Origin: Tenacibaculum sp. | GTDB taxonomy: Bacteria > Bacteroidota > Bacteroidia > Flavobacteriales > Flavobacteriaceae | DNA: 64,000 nucleotides | Assembly: GCA_022448525.1 (NCBI GenBank) | Contig: JAKVCX010000001.1 | Coordinates: 546,734-610,733 of the forward strand | Direction of reading: 5' to 3' | Part shown: piece by piece, positions 42,754 through 53,524 of the stretch | Layout: each line of letters begins with the position of its first letter | Position numbering within the stretch: the first letter of the stretch is position 1 | Translations under genes and position numbers: made by a program | The notes under the pieces: model-generated | Database searches by the model: none | The model's input: the letters and a program-made list of their open reading frames with translations, nothing else | Told to the model about the DNA's origin: nothing

Positions 42754-44145
42754 TTATATTTTTTCAGCTAAGGTTAACGCCTTCTTCAATGCTGCTAGTT
42801 TATTATTTACTTCTTGCAACTCTTTTTCTTCATCTGAATGAATTACAATTCCTGCTCCTGCCTGATAGTAAAGAACATTGTTTTTACTTACAAAAGATCG
42901 AATACCAATTGCCAAGTTTACATCTCCGTTCAATCCCATAATTCCGACAGCTCCTCCATAAAATCCACGAGATTGATTCTCATACTTATCAATTAACTGC
43001 ATTGCTTTATATTTTGGAGCTCCGCTTAACGTTCCAGCAGGAAAAGTATCTCCAACAATCTTAATCGGATCTCCCATTAATTGTCCTTGAACTGTAGAAA
43101 CTAAGTGAATTACATGACTAAAATATTGTACTTCCTTAAATACTTCAACAGTTACATTTTCTGCATGTTTACTTAAGTCGTTTCTAGCCAAATCAACTAA
43201 CATTACATGCTCTGCCGTTTCTTTTTTATCTTCTGATAATTTCTTTCCTAACTTAATATCTTCTGCCATATCTCCAGTTCTTCTGAAAGTTCCGGCAATT
43301 GGATTGATAATAGCTTTTCCGTTGTTTATTTTAATTTGAGCTTCTGGAGAAGATCCCATTAATTTGAAGCTTCCGTAATCGAAATAAAATAAATATGGTG
43401 ATGGATTTATAGAACGTAATGCTCTATACACGTTAAATTCATCTCCTTTATATTTTTGTTGAAATTGACGAGATAACACCAATTGAAAAACATCTCCTCT
43501 TTTACAATGCGCTTTTGCTCGTTTTACATTTTCAATAAAATCTTCGTTCGTAACATTAGATGTTTCTTCTCCTTGAACTTCAAATTTCTGCGTATTGAAT
43601 GCTTGAGCTTCAATAATCGTTTCAATCTCTTCTAATCTTGACTCTTCTCCTACTTCAAGGTTTTCGATCAATTGCATTTCGTCATTAAAATGATTAATTG
43701 CAATAATGAATCTGTAAAAACTATACTGCATCATTGGAATTGAAGAAGGAGCATCTGGATTAGTTAATTTAATAGTTTCGAAATACTGAACGCTATCGTA
43801 TGTTGTGTAACCATATAATCCATTAAAAGATTTTAGTTTTTCTTCGCAATCTAAATCGATTCGACTCGTAAAATCTTTAAATAACTCATTGAAATTTCTA
43901 TCAATTGGTTGCTTTTCAATCTCTTTGTTTTTCAAAGAAATCGTAAAATCATTTTTATCAGCTTTGAAAGAAACTATAGGTTCAACACATATGAAAGAGA
44001 AACTTTCTTCCTTACTATGGTAATCTGAACTTTCTAGAAGTAATGTACTCGGATATTTGTCTCTCAAACGCAAATACAAACCAACAGGAGTAACCGTATC
44101 TGCTATTTTTTGTTTACAAATTGTTTTAAATTGTAATGGCTTCAT
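42754..44145 (-). CDS. trpE: Anthranilate synthase component I
   Basis: TrpE makes anthranilate from chorismate. From the ATG at 44145 the product has 463 residues; an in-frame upstream TTG at 44214 would run through the leader terminator and is rejected. The N-terminal LLESSDYHSKEE is the feedback-tryptophan-binding region. The chorismate-binding domain shows LFYFDYGSFKLMGSSPEAQI, IAGTFRRTG, DLARNDLSKHAE, PAGTLSGAPKYKAM and YYQAGAGIVIHSDEEKE. First structural gene, 17 bases after a leader terminator. Confidence 0.97.
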   Translation of the reverse strand: MKPLQFKTICKQKIADTVTPVGLYLRLRDKYPSTLLLESSDYHSKEESFSFICVEPIVSFKADKNDFTISLKNKEIEKQPIDRNFNELFKDFTSRIDLDCEEKLKSFNGLYGYTTYDSVQYFETIKLTNPDAPSSIPMMQYSFYRFIIAINHFNDEMQLIENLEVGEESRLEEIETIIEAQAFNTQKFEVQGEETSNVTNEDFIENVKRAKAHCKRGDVFQLVLSRQFQQKYKGDEFNVYRALRSINPSPYLFYFDYGSFKLMGSSPEAQIKINNGKAIINPIAGTFRRTGDMAEDIKLGKKLSEDKKETAEHVMLVDLARNDLSKHAENVTVEVFKEVQYFSHVIHLVSTVQGQLMGDPIKIVGDTFPAGTLSGAPKYKAMQLIDKYENQSRGFYGGAVGIMGLNGDVNLAIGIRSFVSKNNVLYYQAGAGIVIHSDEEKELQEVNNKLAALKKALTLAEKI

Positions 44146-44160
44146 TTTAATTTGGTCAAT

Positions 44161-44192
44161 AAAAAAAGGCTTATCATGAGATAAGCCTTTTT
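44161..44192 (-). terminator. trp leader attenuator terminator
   Basis: On the minus strand AAAAAGGCTTATC and GATAAGCCTTTTT pair perfectly around a TCAT loop, followed by a T-run. It ends 15 bases before trpE, after the leader peptide. TCTCA inside it can pair with TGAGA of the upstream leader hairpin, giving an antiterminator choice. Confidence 0.88.
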
Positions 44193-44224
44193 CGTTAATA
44201 TTTATATATAACAAGATGGTCTCA

Positions 44225-44278
44225 CTAACGTAAGTTAAGAGATTTCCACCACCAGTTATTTAATTGTATCGTTTTCAT
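44225..44278 (-). CDS. trpL: trp operon leader peptide with three Trp codons
   Basis: An ATG at 44276-44278 opens a frame for MKTIQLNNWWWKSLNLR and a TAG stop at 44225-44227. Three consecutive TGG codons are expected by chance very rarely in such AT-rich DNA. The stop codon lies in a hairpin (TCTC-T-TAAC with GTTA-GT-GAGA) and a terminator follows before trpE. This is the arrangement of ribosome-mediated attenuation: stalling at the Trp codons when Trp-tRNA is scarce frees TGAGA to pair with the terminator. No further homology is needed for the call, but no Shine-Dalgarno site is visible. Confidence 0.85.
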   Translation of the reverse strand: MKTIQLNNWWWKSLNLR

Positions 44279-44284
44279 TTGCAA

Positions 44285-44316
44285 CAAAGTTATAAAGTCA
44301 TTTTTATCTAAACAAA
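44285..44316 (-). promoter_or_regulatory. trp operon promoter
   Basis: On the minus strand TTTG (44313-44316), a 20-base spacer and TAACTTTG (44285-44292) match the Bacteroidota housekeeping promoter TTTG-N19-21-TAnnTTTG. Transcription would start around 44278-44280, essentially at the leader peptide ATG. It lies directly after the GH9 stop codon. Confidence 0.65.
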
Positions 44317-44319
44317 TAT

Positions 44320-46038
44320 TTATTTAAAATTTTTTGTTTGATAATATTGAAGTGCGTTTACAACATACACCAATGGTGCATTCCAGTTGATTGTTACTTC
44401 ATTAGAAGCATAGGAACACCAAGTATCAGAATATGATTTTGCTGGCATTTTACTGAAATATTCACACTTATCTTGCTGCCCAGGTTGCGGTCCACCAACC
44501 ACCATTCCTGGCACTGGTTCTTCAATTTTATCGGCTTCCGAAGTTCTATGATGAGGAAATTTTGGAGATATTATTCCCTGTCCAGTAATATAAGTTGTTC
44601 CTACTCCATTTCTTCCTAAAAAATAATCTAACCCAACAAACACGGCATTCAAATAGTCAATATCATTAGTAACCTCGTAAGCTTTCATCAAATACATTAA
44701 CTGATTCCCTGCTACACCATTGCTGCCCCAAACATAATCTTCACCTTTCATAACTACTCGCATTGGTTCGGTTTCAATTCTATTTTTTAACTCCGAAGCT
44801 TGATCTAAAAATTTCTTCTTAGCTAAATTCACATCAATAAACTTATCTAAACTTGTGATATGTTTTGTAATTGAATATAATGACAACGCACTTGCATCTT
44901 GCCACCAAGGAACTTCGTTAGATATTTTATCAATCTGAATATCTTTACTATAACTTTCATCCTTAGTCGTAATTAACAATTCCACAGCCGCCCATTGAAA
45001 TTCACCAAATAAATCATCATCTTCATATTGTCCTGTTTTAACTCCTTCCGGGTTTCTAAAATAATCCTCAGGATGTTTCTTCGCCCATTCATAGGCCTTT
45101 TTGGATGCTTCCAAAAGTTTCACTGAATAGTCTTTTTTAGTCTCAAACTGTGAAAAAACTCTTGACGCAATTGCCGCTACTGCCGCTAAATTCAGAGCAG
45201 CAGAAGTACTTTTTTTAACTACATATCTTTCTAAATCATATTCATGTGGCATAATCGCTCCCGAAAACTTTAATCCTGTAAGTTTATGATATACTCCACC
45301 ATCGAACGGATCTTGCATAGACAACATCCAGTCTAAATTCCAAATAACTTCATCTAAAACATCGGGAAGATTATTTCCTGATTCAGGAATATTAAATTCT
45401 TTAGAACCGTAATACTCACTATAATTCTCAAAAGCACTTAATAAAGTATAAGTACTAATTCCGCTATTTGAAACATACTTATTATAATCACCTGCATCAA
45501 ACCAACCTTTGGAACCAGAAATAACGGTTCCTTCAGGCCTTTCTTTTGTAGCAGCTGAACTATGAATTTTCACTACATCATCATTCAATCCAGCAGGTCT
45601 TTTCCATTGACCAGTATACTTTTCTTCTAATTCAATTGAACAACGATTTAAATAATAATACTTGAACAACGCCTGGGATAAATCACTGTAAGGATTATTT
45701 AGCACTTTAAATCTTACCTTATTTTCTCCTATTAAAACTTCGTATTCTCCTTCATTATTTATTAAACTAGCATCAAGTATTGAAACATACTCTCCAGAAT
45801 CTTCCCACAACAAACCTTTACCCGTCTTTCCAGACATAATTTCCTTTCCTGAGGCATCCTTGATAATATATGAGACTTTATCAAACTCATTATTTGAAAC
45901 GACCGAAATCAATTTTGGCCTATTTGCAGTATATCCTATTTGATTATATCGAATAGAAAGTTCAATTTCTTGAGTACCCGATGTACACGACATAAACACA
46001 ACAGATATAAGTAGCATATATTTATTTAGAAGTTTCAT
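44320..46038 (-). CDS. Glycoside hydrolase family 9 glucanase lipoprotein
   Basis: The 572-residue protein has a lipoprotein signal (lipobox VFMSC), an N-terminal CelD-type Ig-like domain (RYNQIGYTANRPKLISVV, to about residue 115) and an (alpha/alpha)6 GH9 domain. Key blocks: GSKGWFDAGDYNKYVSNSG with the paired catalytic-site Asp, FPHHRTSEAD with the substrate-binding His, and SNEVTINWNAPLVYV with the acid Glu. GH9 enzymes cut beta-1,4-glucans; the exact substrate is uncertain. As a surface or periplasmic lipoprotein it may feed on cello- or mixed-linkage oligosaccharides. No SusC/D pair is next to it. Confidence 0.92.
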   Translation of the reverse strand: MKLLNKYMLLISVVFMSCTSGTQEIELSIRYNQIGYTANRPKLISVVSNNEFDKVSYIIKDASGKEIMSGKTGKGLLWEDSGEYVSILDASLINNEGEYEVLIGENKVRFKVLNNPYSDLSQALFKYYYLNRCSIELEEKYTGQWKRPAGLNDDVVKIHSSAATKERPEGTVISGSKGWFDAGDYNKYVSNSGISTYTLLSAFENYSEYYGSKEFNIPESGNNLPDVLDEVIWNLDWMLSMQDPFDGGVYHKLTGLKFSGAIMPHEYDLERYVVKKSTSAALNLAAVAAIASRVFSQFETKKDYSVKLLEASKKAYEWAKKHPEDYFRNPEGVKTGQYEDDDLFGEFQWAAVELLITTKDESYSKDIQIDKISNEVPWWQDASALSLYSITKHITSLDKFIDVNLAKKKFLDQASELKNRIETEPMRVVMKGEDYVWGSNGVAGNQLMYLMKAYEVTNDIDYLNAVFVGLDYFLGRNGVGTTYITGQGIISPKFPHHRTSEADKIEEPVPGMVVGGPQPGQQDKCEYFSKMPAKSYSDTWCSYASNEVTINWNAPLVYVVNALQYYQTKNFK

Positions 46039-46273
46039 TGAAGTCTTTTGTTTTTAGAATATTCTTACAAATTACAACTAAAATATTATCAAAAAATATC
46101 AAATATTAATTCAAATCACACAAATCGACTTAAAAAATTACAATAAAACACTAAAAACAAATTAAAAGTTACAATATGAAATTAAAACAAACTTTTTGGT
46201 TTTTATAAAAAAGTATATTCAGGTAATTTGAACCATAATTAAAACAACAAGAAATTAAAAATTACTATATATT

Positions 46274-47935
46274 ATGTGTGGAATTGTATGTGCGTTTGAT
46301 TTAAAAGAAAAGTCTGAGTCGTTAAGACCTCAACTACTAGAAATGGCGAAAAAAATTCGTCATAGAGGTCCGGATTGGAGTGGAGTTTATAGTGATGATA
46401 AAACAATTATGGCCCATGAAAGACTTGCCATAGTTGATCCAACATCTGGACAACAACCATTGCTTAGTAAAGATAGAAGATTTGTACTAGCTGCAAATGG
46501 AGAAATATATAATCACCAAGAATTAAGAGAACAGTTTGAAGGAAAATATGATTTCCAGACTAAATCTGACTGTGAAGTAATTCTAGCTTTATATCAAGAA
46601 AAAGGTGAAGAGTTTTTAGATGACTTAAACGGAATATTTGGTTTCGCAGTTTACGACGCTAAAACTGATGAATACCTTGTTGCTCGCGACCACATGGGAA
46701 TTATTCCTTTATACATGGGTTGGGACAAAAAAGGAACATTCTATGTTGCTTCTGAATTAAAAGCTTTAGAAGGGTTTTGTAATAAAATTGAAGTTTTTCC
46801 TCCGGGACATTACTATACGAGAGAACACGGATTACAACGTTGGTATTCTAGAGACTGGATGGATCATGAAGCGGTAAGAGAAAACCAAACTAGCATAGAT
46901 GAATTGCGTGATGCACTTGAGGCTGCGGTTCATAGACAATTAATGAGTGATGTACCTTATGGTGTTTTATTATCAGGTGGATTAGATTCTTCTATTACTT
47001 CTGCAATTGCAAAGAAATATGCTTCAAAAAGAATTGAAAGCGGAGATGAAGAAGAAGCATGGTACCCACAATTACACTCGTTCTCAATCGGATTAGAAGG
47101 TTCACCAGATTTAGCAGCTGCTAAAAAAGTTTCAGACCATATCGAAACAATTCATCATGAAATTACGTTTACAATCCAAGAAGGATTAGATGCAATTAGA
47201 GATGTTATTTACAACCTTGAAACCTATGATATTACAACCATTAGAGCTTCTACTCCAATGTATTTAATGGCACGCGTAATCAAATCAATGGGAATAAAAA
47301 TGGTATTATCAGGCGAAGGAGCTGATGAGATTTTTGGAGGATATTTATACTTCCATAAAGCTCCAGATGCAGAGGAATTTCACAAAGAAACTGTACGTAA
47401 ACTAGATAAACTATATCAATACGATTGTTTAAGAGCCAACAAAAGTTTAATGGCTTGGGGAATTGAAGGAAGAGTTCCTTTCTTAGACAAAGAATTTATG
47501 GATGTAGCAATGCGTATAAACCCAGAAGATAAAATGATTAACGGTGAGCGAATGGAAAAATGGGTTCTAAGAAAAGCATTTGAAAGTTATTTACCAGAAA
47601 GCGTTGCTTGGAGACAAAAAGAGCAATTCTCTGACGGAGTTGGTTACAACTGGATTGACACTTTAAAAGAATTAGTTGAAACTGAAGTTACAGATGAAAT
47701 GATGCGAAGTGCTCATCATAGATTCCCGAATCAAACTCCAAGAGCAAAAGAAGAATATTATTACCGCTCAATATTTGAGGAACATTTTCCAAGTGAAACA
47801 GCGGCATTAACAGTTCCCTCGGTTCCTTCAATTGCATGTAGCACACCAACTGCTCTTGCATGGGATGAAAGTTTCAAAAACCAAAATGAGCCAAGCGGAA
47901 GGGCTATAAAAATGGTTCATGAAGACGCATATTAA
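46274..47935 (+). CDS. asnB: Asparagine synthase B (glutamine-hydrolysing)
   Basis: The enzyme makes asparagine from aspartate, glutamine and ATP. The 553-residue protein starts with CGIVCAF, so Cys2 is the glutaminase nucleophile, followed by RHRGPDWSG, NGEIYNH and then the synthetase domain with the ATP pyrophosphatase loop LLSGGLDSSI, LSGEGADEIFGGYLYF and GRVPFLD. Length is typical. Stand-alone gene with its own terminator; the 235 bases upstream hold no recognisable element beyond AT-rich sequence. Confidence 0.96.
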   Translation: MCGIVCAFDLKEKSESLRPQLLEMAKKIRHRGPDWSGVYSDDKTIMAHERLAIVDPTSGQQPLLSKDRRFVLAANGEIYNHQELREQFEGKYDFQTKSDCEVILALYQEKGEEFLDDLNGIFGFAVYDAKTDEYLVARDHMGIIPLYMGWDKKGTFYVASELKALEGFCNKIEVFPPGHYYTREHGLQRWYSRDWMDHEAVRENQTSIDELRDALEAAVHRQLMSDVPYGVLLSGGLDSSITSAIAKKYASKRIESGDEEEAWYPQLHSFSIGLEGSPDLAAAKKVSDHIETIHHEITFTIQEGLDAIRDVIYNLETYDITTIRASTPMYLMARVIKSMGIKMVLSGEGADEIFGGYLYFHKAPDAEEFHKETVRKLDKLYQYDCLRANKSLMAWGIEGRVPFLDKEFMDVAMRINPEDKMINGERMEKWVLRKAFESYLPESVAWRQKEQFSDGVGYNWIDTLKELVETEVTDEMMRSAHHRFPNQTPRAKEEYYYRSIFEEHFPSETAALTVPSVPSIACSTPTALAWDESFKNQNEPSGRAIKMVHEDAY

Positions 47936-47964
47936 TATGCAAATTTTTAAATTTTAGTTGTGTT

Positions 47965-47990
47965 AAAATCCTGCCTTGTGCAGGATTTTT
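47965..47990. terminator. Terminator between convergent genes
   Basis: AAAATCCTGC (47965-47974) pairs with GCAGGATTTT (47980-47989) around CTTGT, with a T-run for asnB and an A-run that serves the opposite gene. Confidence 0.88.
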
Positions 47991-48959
47991 CTATTCAAAA
48001 CCTAATAAATCCTGCGCTTTAATCAAATCACATAACGCATCTATTTTTTGCATCATTTTATAGTAGAATTGATTCTGCTCTTTTTCACCTACAGTATTTA
48101 AAAGTCTTGAATGATAAAATTGTTTGTCAAAATACTGTTTCGCTTCCAAGCAAGTTTCTTTATCTCTTGTATTTAAATAAGACAACATAGCGCATGGAAC
48201 GAAAAGAGATTGCTGTTCAGGAGTAATAATCAAAACATTATTACTCATTAACAACAATTCATTGTGATATAATTTGAATTTATGTTTTTTAGAGACAACT
48301 TTTTTAGAAATATCATCTAACAATTCTTTAAGCTCTTCACATAACTCTAAAGAAACCTTTAAACTTAACTGTCCTGCTTTATAATAAAAATGAATTTGTT
48401 TTAACGTACTATTAATTGTTGTGATATCCCATATTTCTGAAGTATTCAAATCCTTATATAAATCACCTAACTTCTGGGCTGATTGTAATGTGGATAATCC
48501 GGGAGTAAACTCCTCAAATTTATAAGTTCTAAAATTCTTATCTAACAACTTTAACCACACATACATTTTAAAGGAACTCAACTTATTATTCTTTAATGTA
48601 TAAAATAGTGGGATATCTTTCGCAGAATAATAGACTTCACAATCTTTTCGATCAAGCAAAGGCAAAAGAGAATTATATGAAGTTTCAAAATATTCTTGTA
48701 AATCATGCTCATTCTTTATACTTGCTGTTCTACTTACAGACACATACTTTTCTGTTGACGTTCCGAATAACTTATCTAAAGAAATATTAAAATACTGCGC
48801 CAATTTTACACTCTCATCTAATGAAAACTTACTCTTAAAACTCGTACGTCGATGCGCGGCATCATAACTAATATCAAGGGCAGTGGCGACAGCTTCAATA
48901 ATTGAAGTTTCCTTTTTTACATTTTTTCCAACTTCCTGAATTAAAACTTCTTGAAACAT
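47991..48959 (-). CDS. HTH-domain regulator with helical C-terminal domain
   Basis: The 322-residue protein has an N-terminal Cro/XRE-like HTH: SIIEAVATALDISYDAAHRR, SFKSKFSLDESVKLAQYF, NISLDKLFG. The remaining 250 residues are mainly helical and resemble a tetratricopeptide-type sensor domain. I recognise similar Flavobacteriaceae regulators but no named family. It is divergent from the surface-repeat protein gene at 49069 with a 109-base gap, so it may control that gene. Confidence 0.75.
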   Translation of the reverse strand: MFQEVLIQEVGKNVKKETSIIEAVATALDISYDAAHRRTSFKSKFSLDESVKLAQYFNISLDKLFGTSTEKYVSVSRTASIKNEHDLQEYFETSYNSLLPLLDRKDCEVYYSAKDIPLFYTLKNNKLSSFKMYVWLKLLDKNFRTYKFEEFTPGLSTLQSAQKLGDLYKDLNTSEIWDITTINSTLKQIHFYYKAGQLSLKVSLELCEELKELLDDISKKVVSKKHKFKLYHNELLLMSNNVLIITPEQQSLFVPCAMLSYLNTRDKETCLEAKQYFDKQFYHSRLLNTVGEKEQNQFYYKMMQKIDALCDLIKAQDLLGFE

Positions 48960-49035
48960 AAAAATAATTTGTGATTTTCACAAAAATAAAAATTTAAAAC
49001 TGTGTATTACACAAGTCAAAACACAATTATCACAA

Positions 49036-49043
49036 TAATTTTG
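49036..49043 (+). promoter_or_regulatory. Putative -7 box for the surface-repeat gene
   Basis: TAATTTTG fits TAnnTTTG and lies 25 bases before the ATG at 49069, in the divergent gap with the HTH regulator. Confidence 0.35.
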
Positions 49044-49068
49044 AATTGAATTTAAAAACAAAATCAAA

Positions 49069-49716
49069 ATGAAAAGAATAATTTTAATTTCAACATTACT
49101 TTGCTTCTGTATTTCGCATAGTCAAAAAAGAAAAATTAGACCTCTATTATGGACACATCACTCAGATAATACTGATACATTCGGGGTTTCTGTAGGATTA
49201 TATCCGTCAGATTTAGAATATCAAACTACCTACAGCAGGACATTCGGTGTTAGAATTGCTGCCTCACCTATATCTCTTTTGCATATTTTCGGAGGCAAAC
49301 CATCACAAGGAAACTCTACTCATAAAACCTACGGTGTAAATTTCAGCACAGGATCTTTAATAAAAATGGATGTACATGGTGTATCTGGCACAGTCATCAC
49401 AAATAACTTTAAAAAAATGAATGGAATTTCAGTATCCATACTGTCAAATCAAATTGAAAGCGCTAACGGCATCATTGCTGCTTTTGGAGGAAACGGTGTA
49501 GTACAAGGAAATGGAATTATGATTGGCGGACCATGGTCTAATACAGCAAAAGATTTTAATGGAATACAAATCTCTTTTCAAAATGATATTATTGAATACG
49601 GAACAGGAATTCAAATTGGATTATTCAATAACGCAAAAAGATTCAACGGAATTCAAATTGGCTTGTGGAACAAAATTAACGGAAAAGGTTTTCCTTTTAT
49701 TAATTGGGATTTTTAG
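49069..49716 (+). CDS. LA_2272-type surface-repeat protein
   Basis: The 215-residue protein has a signal peptide and then repeats of about 15-20 residues of the form NGIxIGxxN: FNGIQISFQNDIIEYGTGIQ, IGLFNNAKRFNGIQIGLWN, with upstream weaker copies (MNGISVSILSNQIESANGII). This matches the LA_2272 family of predicted surface proteins with beta-structured repeats. Function unknown. Divergent regulator next to it; strong terminator behind. Confidence 0.82.
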   Translation: MKRIILISTLLCFCISHSQKRKIRPLLWTHHSDNTDTFGVSVGLYPSDLEYQTTYSRTFGVRIAASPISLLHIFGGKPSQGNSTHKTYGVNFSTGSLIKMDVHGVSGTVITNNFKKMNGISVSILSNQIESANGIIAAFGGNGVVQGNGIMIGGPWSNTAKDFNGIQISFQNDIIEYGTGIQIGLFNNAKRFNGIQIGLWNKINGKGFPFINWDF

Positions 49717-49725
49717 GATAAAAAA

Positions 49726-49755
49726 AAATTACCCCTGATTTCTCAGGGGTAATTT
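49726..49755. terminator. Rho-independent terminator
   Basis: AAATTACCCCTGA (49726-49738) pairs perfectly with TCAGGGGTAATTT (49743-49755) around TTTC, between convergent genes. Confidence 0.92.
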
Positions 49756-49798
49756 AGATATAAAAACACAAAATGATCTTTATCTTTCAAAAGACACT

Positions 49799-50971
49799 TT
49801 AATTTGAAGCTACAAAGAATGGAGATAAATTAACTTTTGCATTTCCTCTAGCTCCATAGTAATTTGAATATGATTTATTCTTTTCAATTGTATAAAAAGA
49901 ATCTACATAATCATCATTATTAGTATACCATTGATTAGGCATTGCCTGGATAATAGCACCAGCAACTTGTCCTAAAACATTTACCCAAGGCTGCGTAGAA
50001 ACAGTTCCGACTATTTGGAAAACTCCATTAACAATTGTTGAAACTAAATCTTTGTAATTTGTATTATCGTCCTTTTCAAACAACTGAATATTCGCTGCTT
50101 GATATTGATAATCATCCCAAAACAATAAAATTTGATTCGGATAATAATCACGACCATCGTGATCTAAATAATACATTGGTATAATCTTAATTTCTGGAGA
50201 ATTATCAGCATCTTTAATACCAGAAGTAATAGCATAAATCTCAGCTGCTCCACTAATCCATGGTTCTTCGTCATCATTCAATCTAATCTTATCAAGTTTT
50301 GTGGTTTCTAAACCTTGAGCTTTTGAATTTAAATTAGAAAGATTAGCACCTAACTTTTCAAATCGAGAATTCTGCACACCTTCTTTCCTTAAATAAGCAT
50401 TCATCAACTCCACTTCTCTTTTTAATGTTTCAAAACCATTTGTTTCAATAACAATTACCGGTTGCTCTGGAACTTCGTTTACATCTAAATAAACAACTTC
50501 TTTATTCATATTGAATGCTTTGATAGAAGACCACGTTTTCTCGTCACCTTCTGGAGCAAAGGAAAACAGCACATTTGAAAAGTCATTAGTTTTTGTCGAA
50601 TTCAACATCCATAATTCTAAAATTTCAATTTTATCTGGAGCTTCAGAATAAGCTAAAGATTCTAGCTTTTGTGCTTTTTGAGTTAAATCTTGATAGGAAG
50701 TCATTTTTCCCACACAATCAGCACTCTCTTTGAGAACTTTGGACAATGCAACACTTGGCTCCTGAAGCTCTAAAAGATGTAGTGTTTTAGATTGAAAATT
50801 TTGGTTTTTCATTAAATCAATCAAATTAAAAGCAATTTCTTTTTTGTCTACTTGTTTTTCAACATGTAAGAAACTGTTTTCTTGTTGATTACTTAATTCT
50901 TCTGAATTACTACAGCTCGATAATACGGCTGAAGCAATAATACCTGCGAATAAAATTCGGGGGAATCTCAT
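49799..50971 (-). CDS. Lipoprotein, possibly DUF3103-like
   Basis: The 390-residue protein has a lipoprotein signal (lipobox LSSC). The body has an N-terminal helical region, VPEQPVIVIETNGFETLKRE in the middle, WISGAAEIYAITSGI with IIPMYYLDHDGRDYYP, and a C-terminal region with two near-hydrophobic helices (IVNGVFQIVGTVS, NVLGQVAGAIIQAMP). The blocks resemble DUF3103, but I am not sure. Function unknown; probably a periplasm- or surface-facing protein, possibly membrane-acting. Stand-alone gene. Confidence 0.65.
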   Translation of the reverse strand: MRFPRILFAGIIASAVLSSCSNSEELSNQQENSFLHVEKQVDKKEIAFNLIDLMKNQNFQSKTLHLLELQEPSVALSKVLKESADCVGKMTSYQDLTQKAQKLESLAYSEAPDKIEILELWMLNSTKTNDFSNVLFSFAPEGDEKTWSSIKAFNMNKEVVYLDVNEVPEQPVIVIETNGFETLKREVELMNAYLRKEGVQNSRFEKLGANLSNLNSKAQGLETTKLDKIRLNDDEEPWISGAAEIYAITSGIKDADNSPEIKIIPMYYLDHDGRDYYPNQILLFWDDYQYQAANIQLFEKDDNTNYKDLVSTIVNGVFQIVGTVSTQPWVNVLGQVAGAIIQAMPNQWYTNNDDYVDSFYTIEKNKSYSNYYGARGNAKVNLSPFFVASN

Positions 50972-51225
50972 TTTTTATAAAATTTTAATATTAATAACGA
51001 TGATAAAAATATAAAAACAACAACATAAAACAATAAAAATGTTAATTTAATTTATTAATCATAATAATAATTTATTTTTAACAATTTAAATATATTTTTT
51101 TAACACTAATTAACAATTATCGGTTTTCACTAAATCAAAATCTATTTTTAAACGATTTAAAGCAAAATCCCACTCATACAAACAGCCAACAACGTAAACA
51201 GAGGTCAGAATTTATTTTAACGTCG
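50972..51225. other. AT-rich intergenic region upstream of gyrB, nothing recognised
   Basis: This 254-base stretch is extremely AT-rich with no reading frame of note and no clear promoter or RNA. A terminator-like element is not visible. It leads into the inverted repeat at 51226. Confidence 0.5.
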
Positions 51226-51297
51226 TTTTTAAGCGTTTTAAGCCATTTTTAAGTTTTACACAATTGTTGATAAATTCCGCATAAAAACGCTTAAAAA
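51226..51297. repeat. 14-bp inverted repeat upstream of gyrB
   Basis: TTTTTAAGCGTTTT (51226-51239) and AAAACGCTTAAAAA (51284-51297) are perfect inverted copies 44 bases apart, with a half-related TTTTAAGCCATTTTTAAG between them. They lie just upstream of the gyrB -7 box and could be a dimeric-protein binding site or a hairpin. Confidence 0.55.
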
Positions 51298-51321
51298 TTA
51301 TATTTCATCGATAAAAAATCG

Positions 51322-53393
<2,072 letters not shown>

Positions 53394-53416
53394 TCAATTT
53401 TTTAAATAAAGTTCAT

Positions 53417-53445
53417 AAAGCCTCTGTATTTTACAGGGGCTTTTT
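53417..53445 (+). terminator. Rho-independent terminator of gyrB
   Basis: AAAGCC-T-CTGTA (53417-53428) pairs with TACAG-G-GGCTTT (53432-53443) around TTT, followed by T-run. Confidence 0.88.
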
Positions 53446-53524
53446 AGTTAAAATCCTAATTACTATAATTCTTTTTTCATTAATATTTTCATACATTTAT
53501 TGAACTCATCAATAAAAACTTAGT

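Noticed and set aside
44146..44214. Longer trpE with a TTG start at 44214
   Set aside because: It would run through the attenuator terminator and adds residues with no resemblance to anthranilate synthase.
50972..51320. Replication origin upstream of gyrB
   Set aside because: No DnaA boxes (TTATCCACA-type) and no dnaA, gidA or rnpA next to it; AT-richness alone is not enough.
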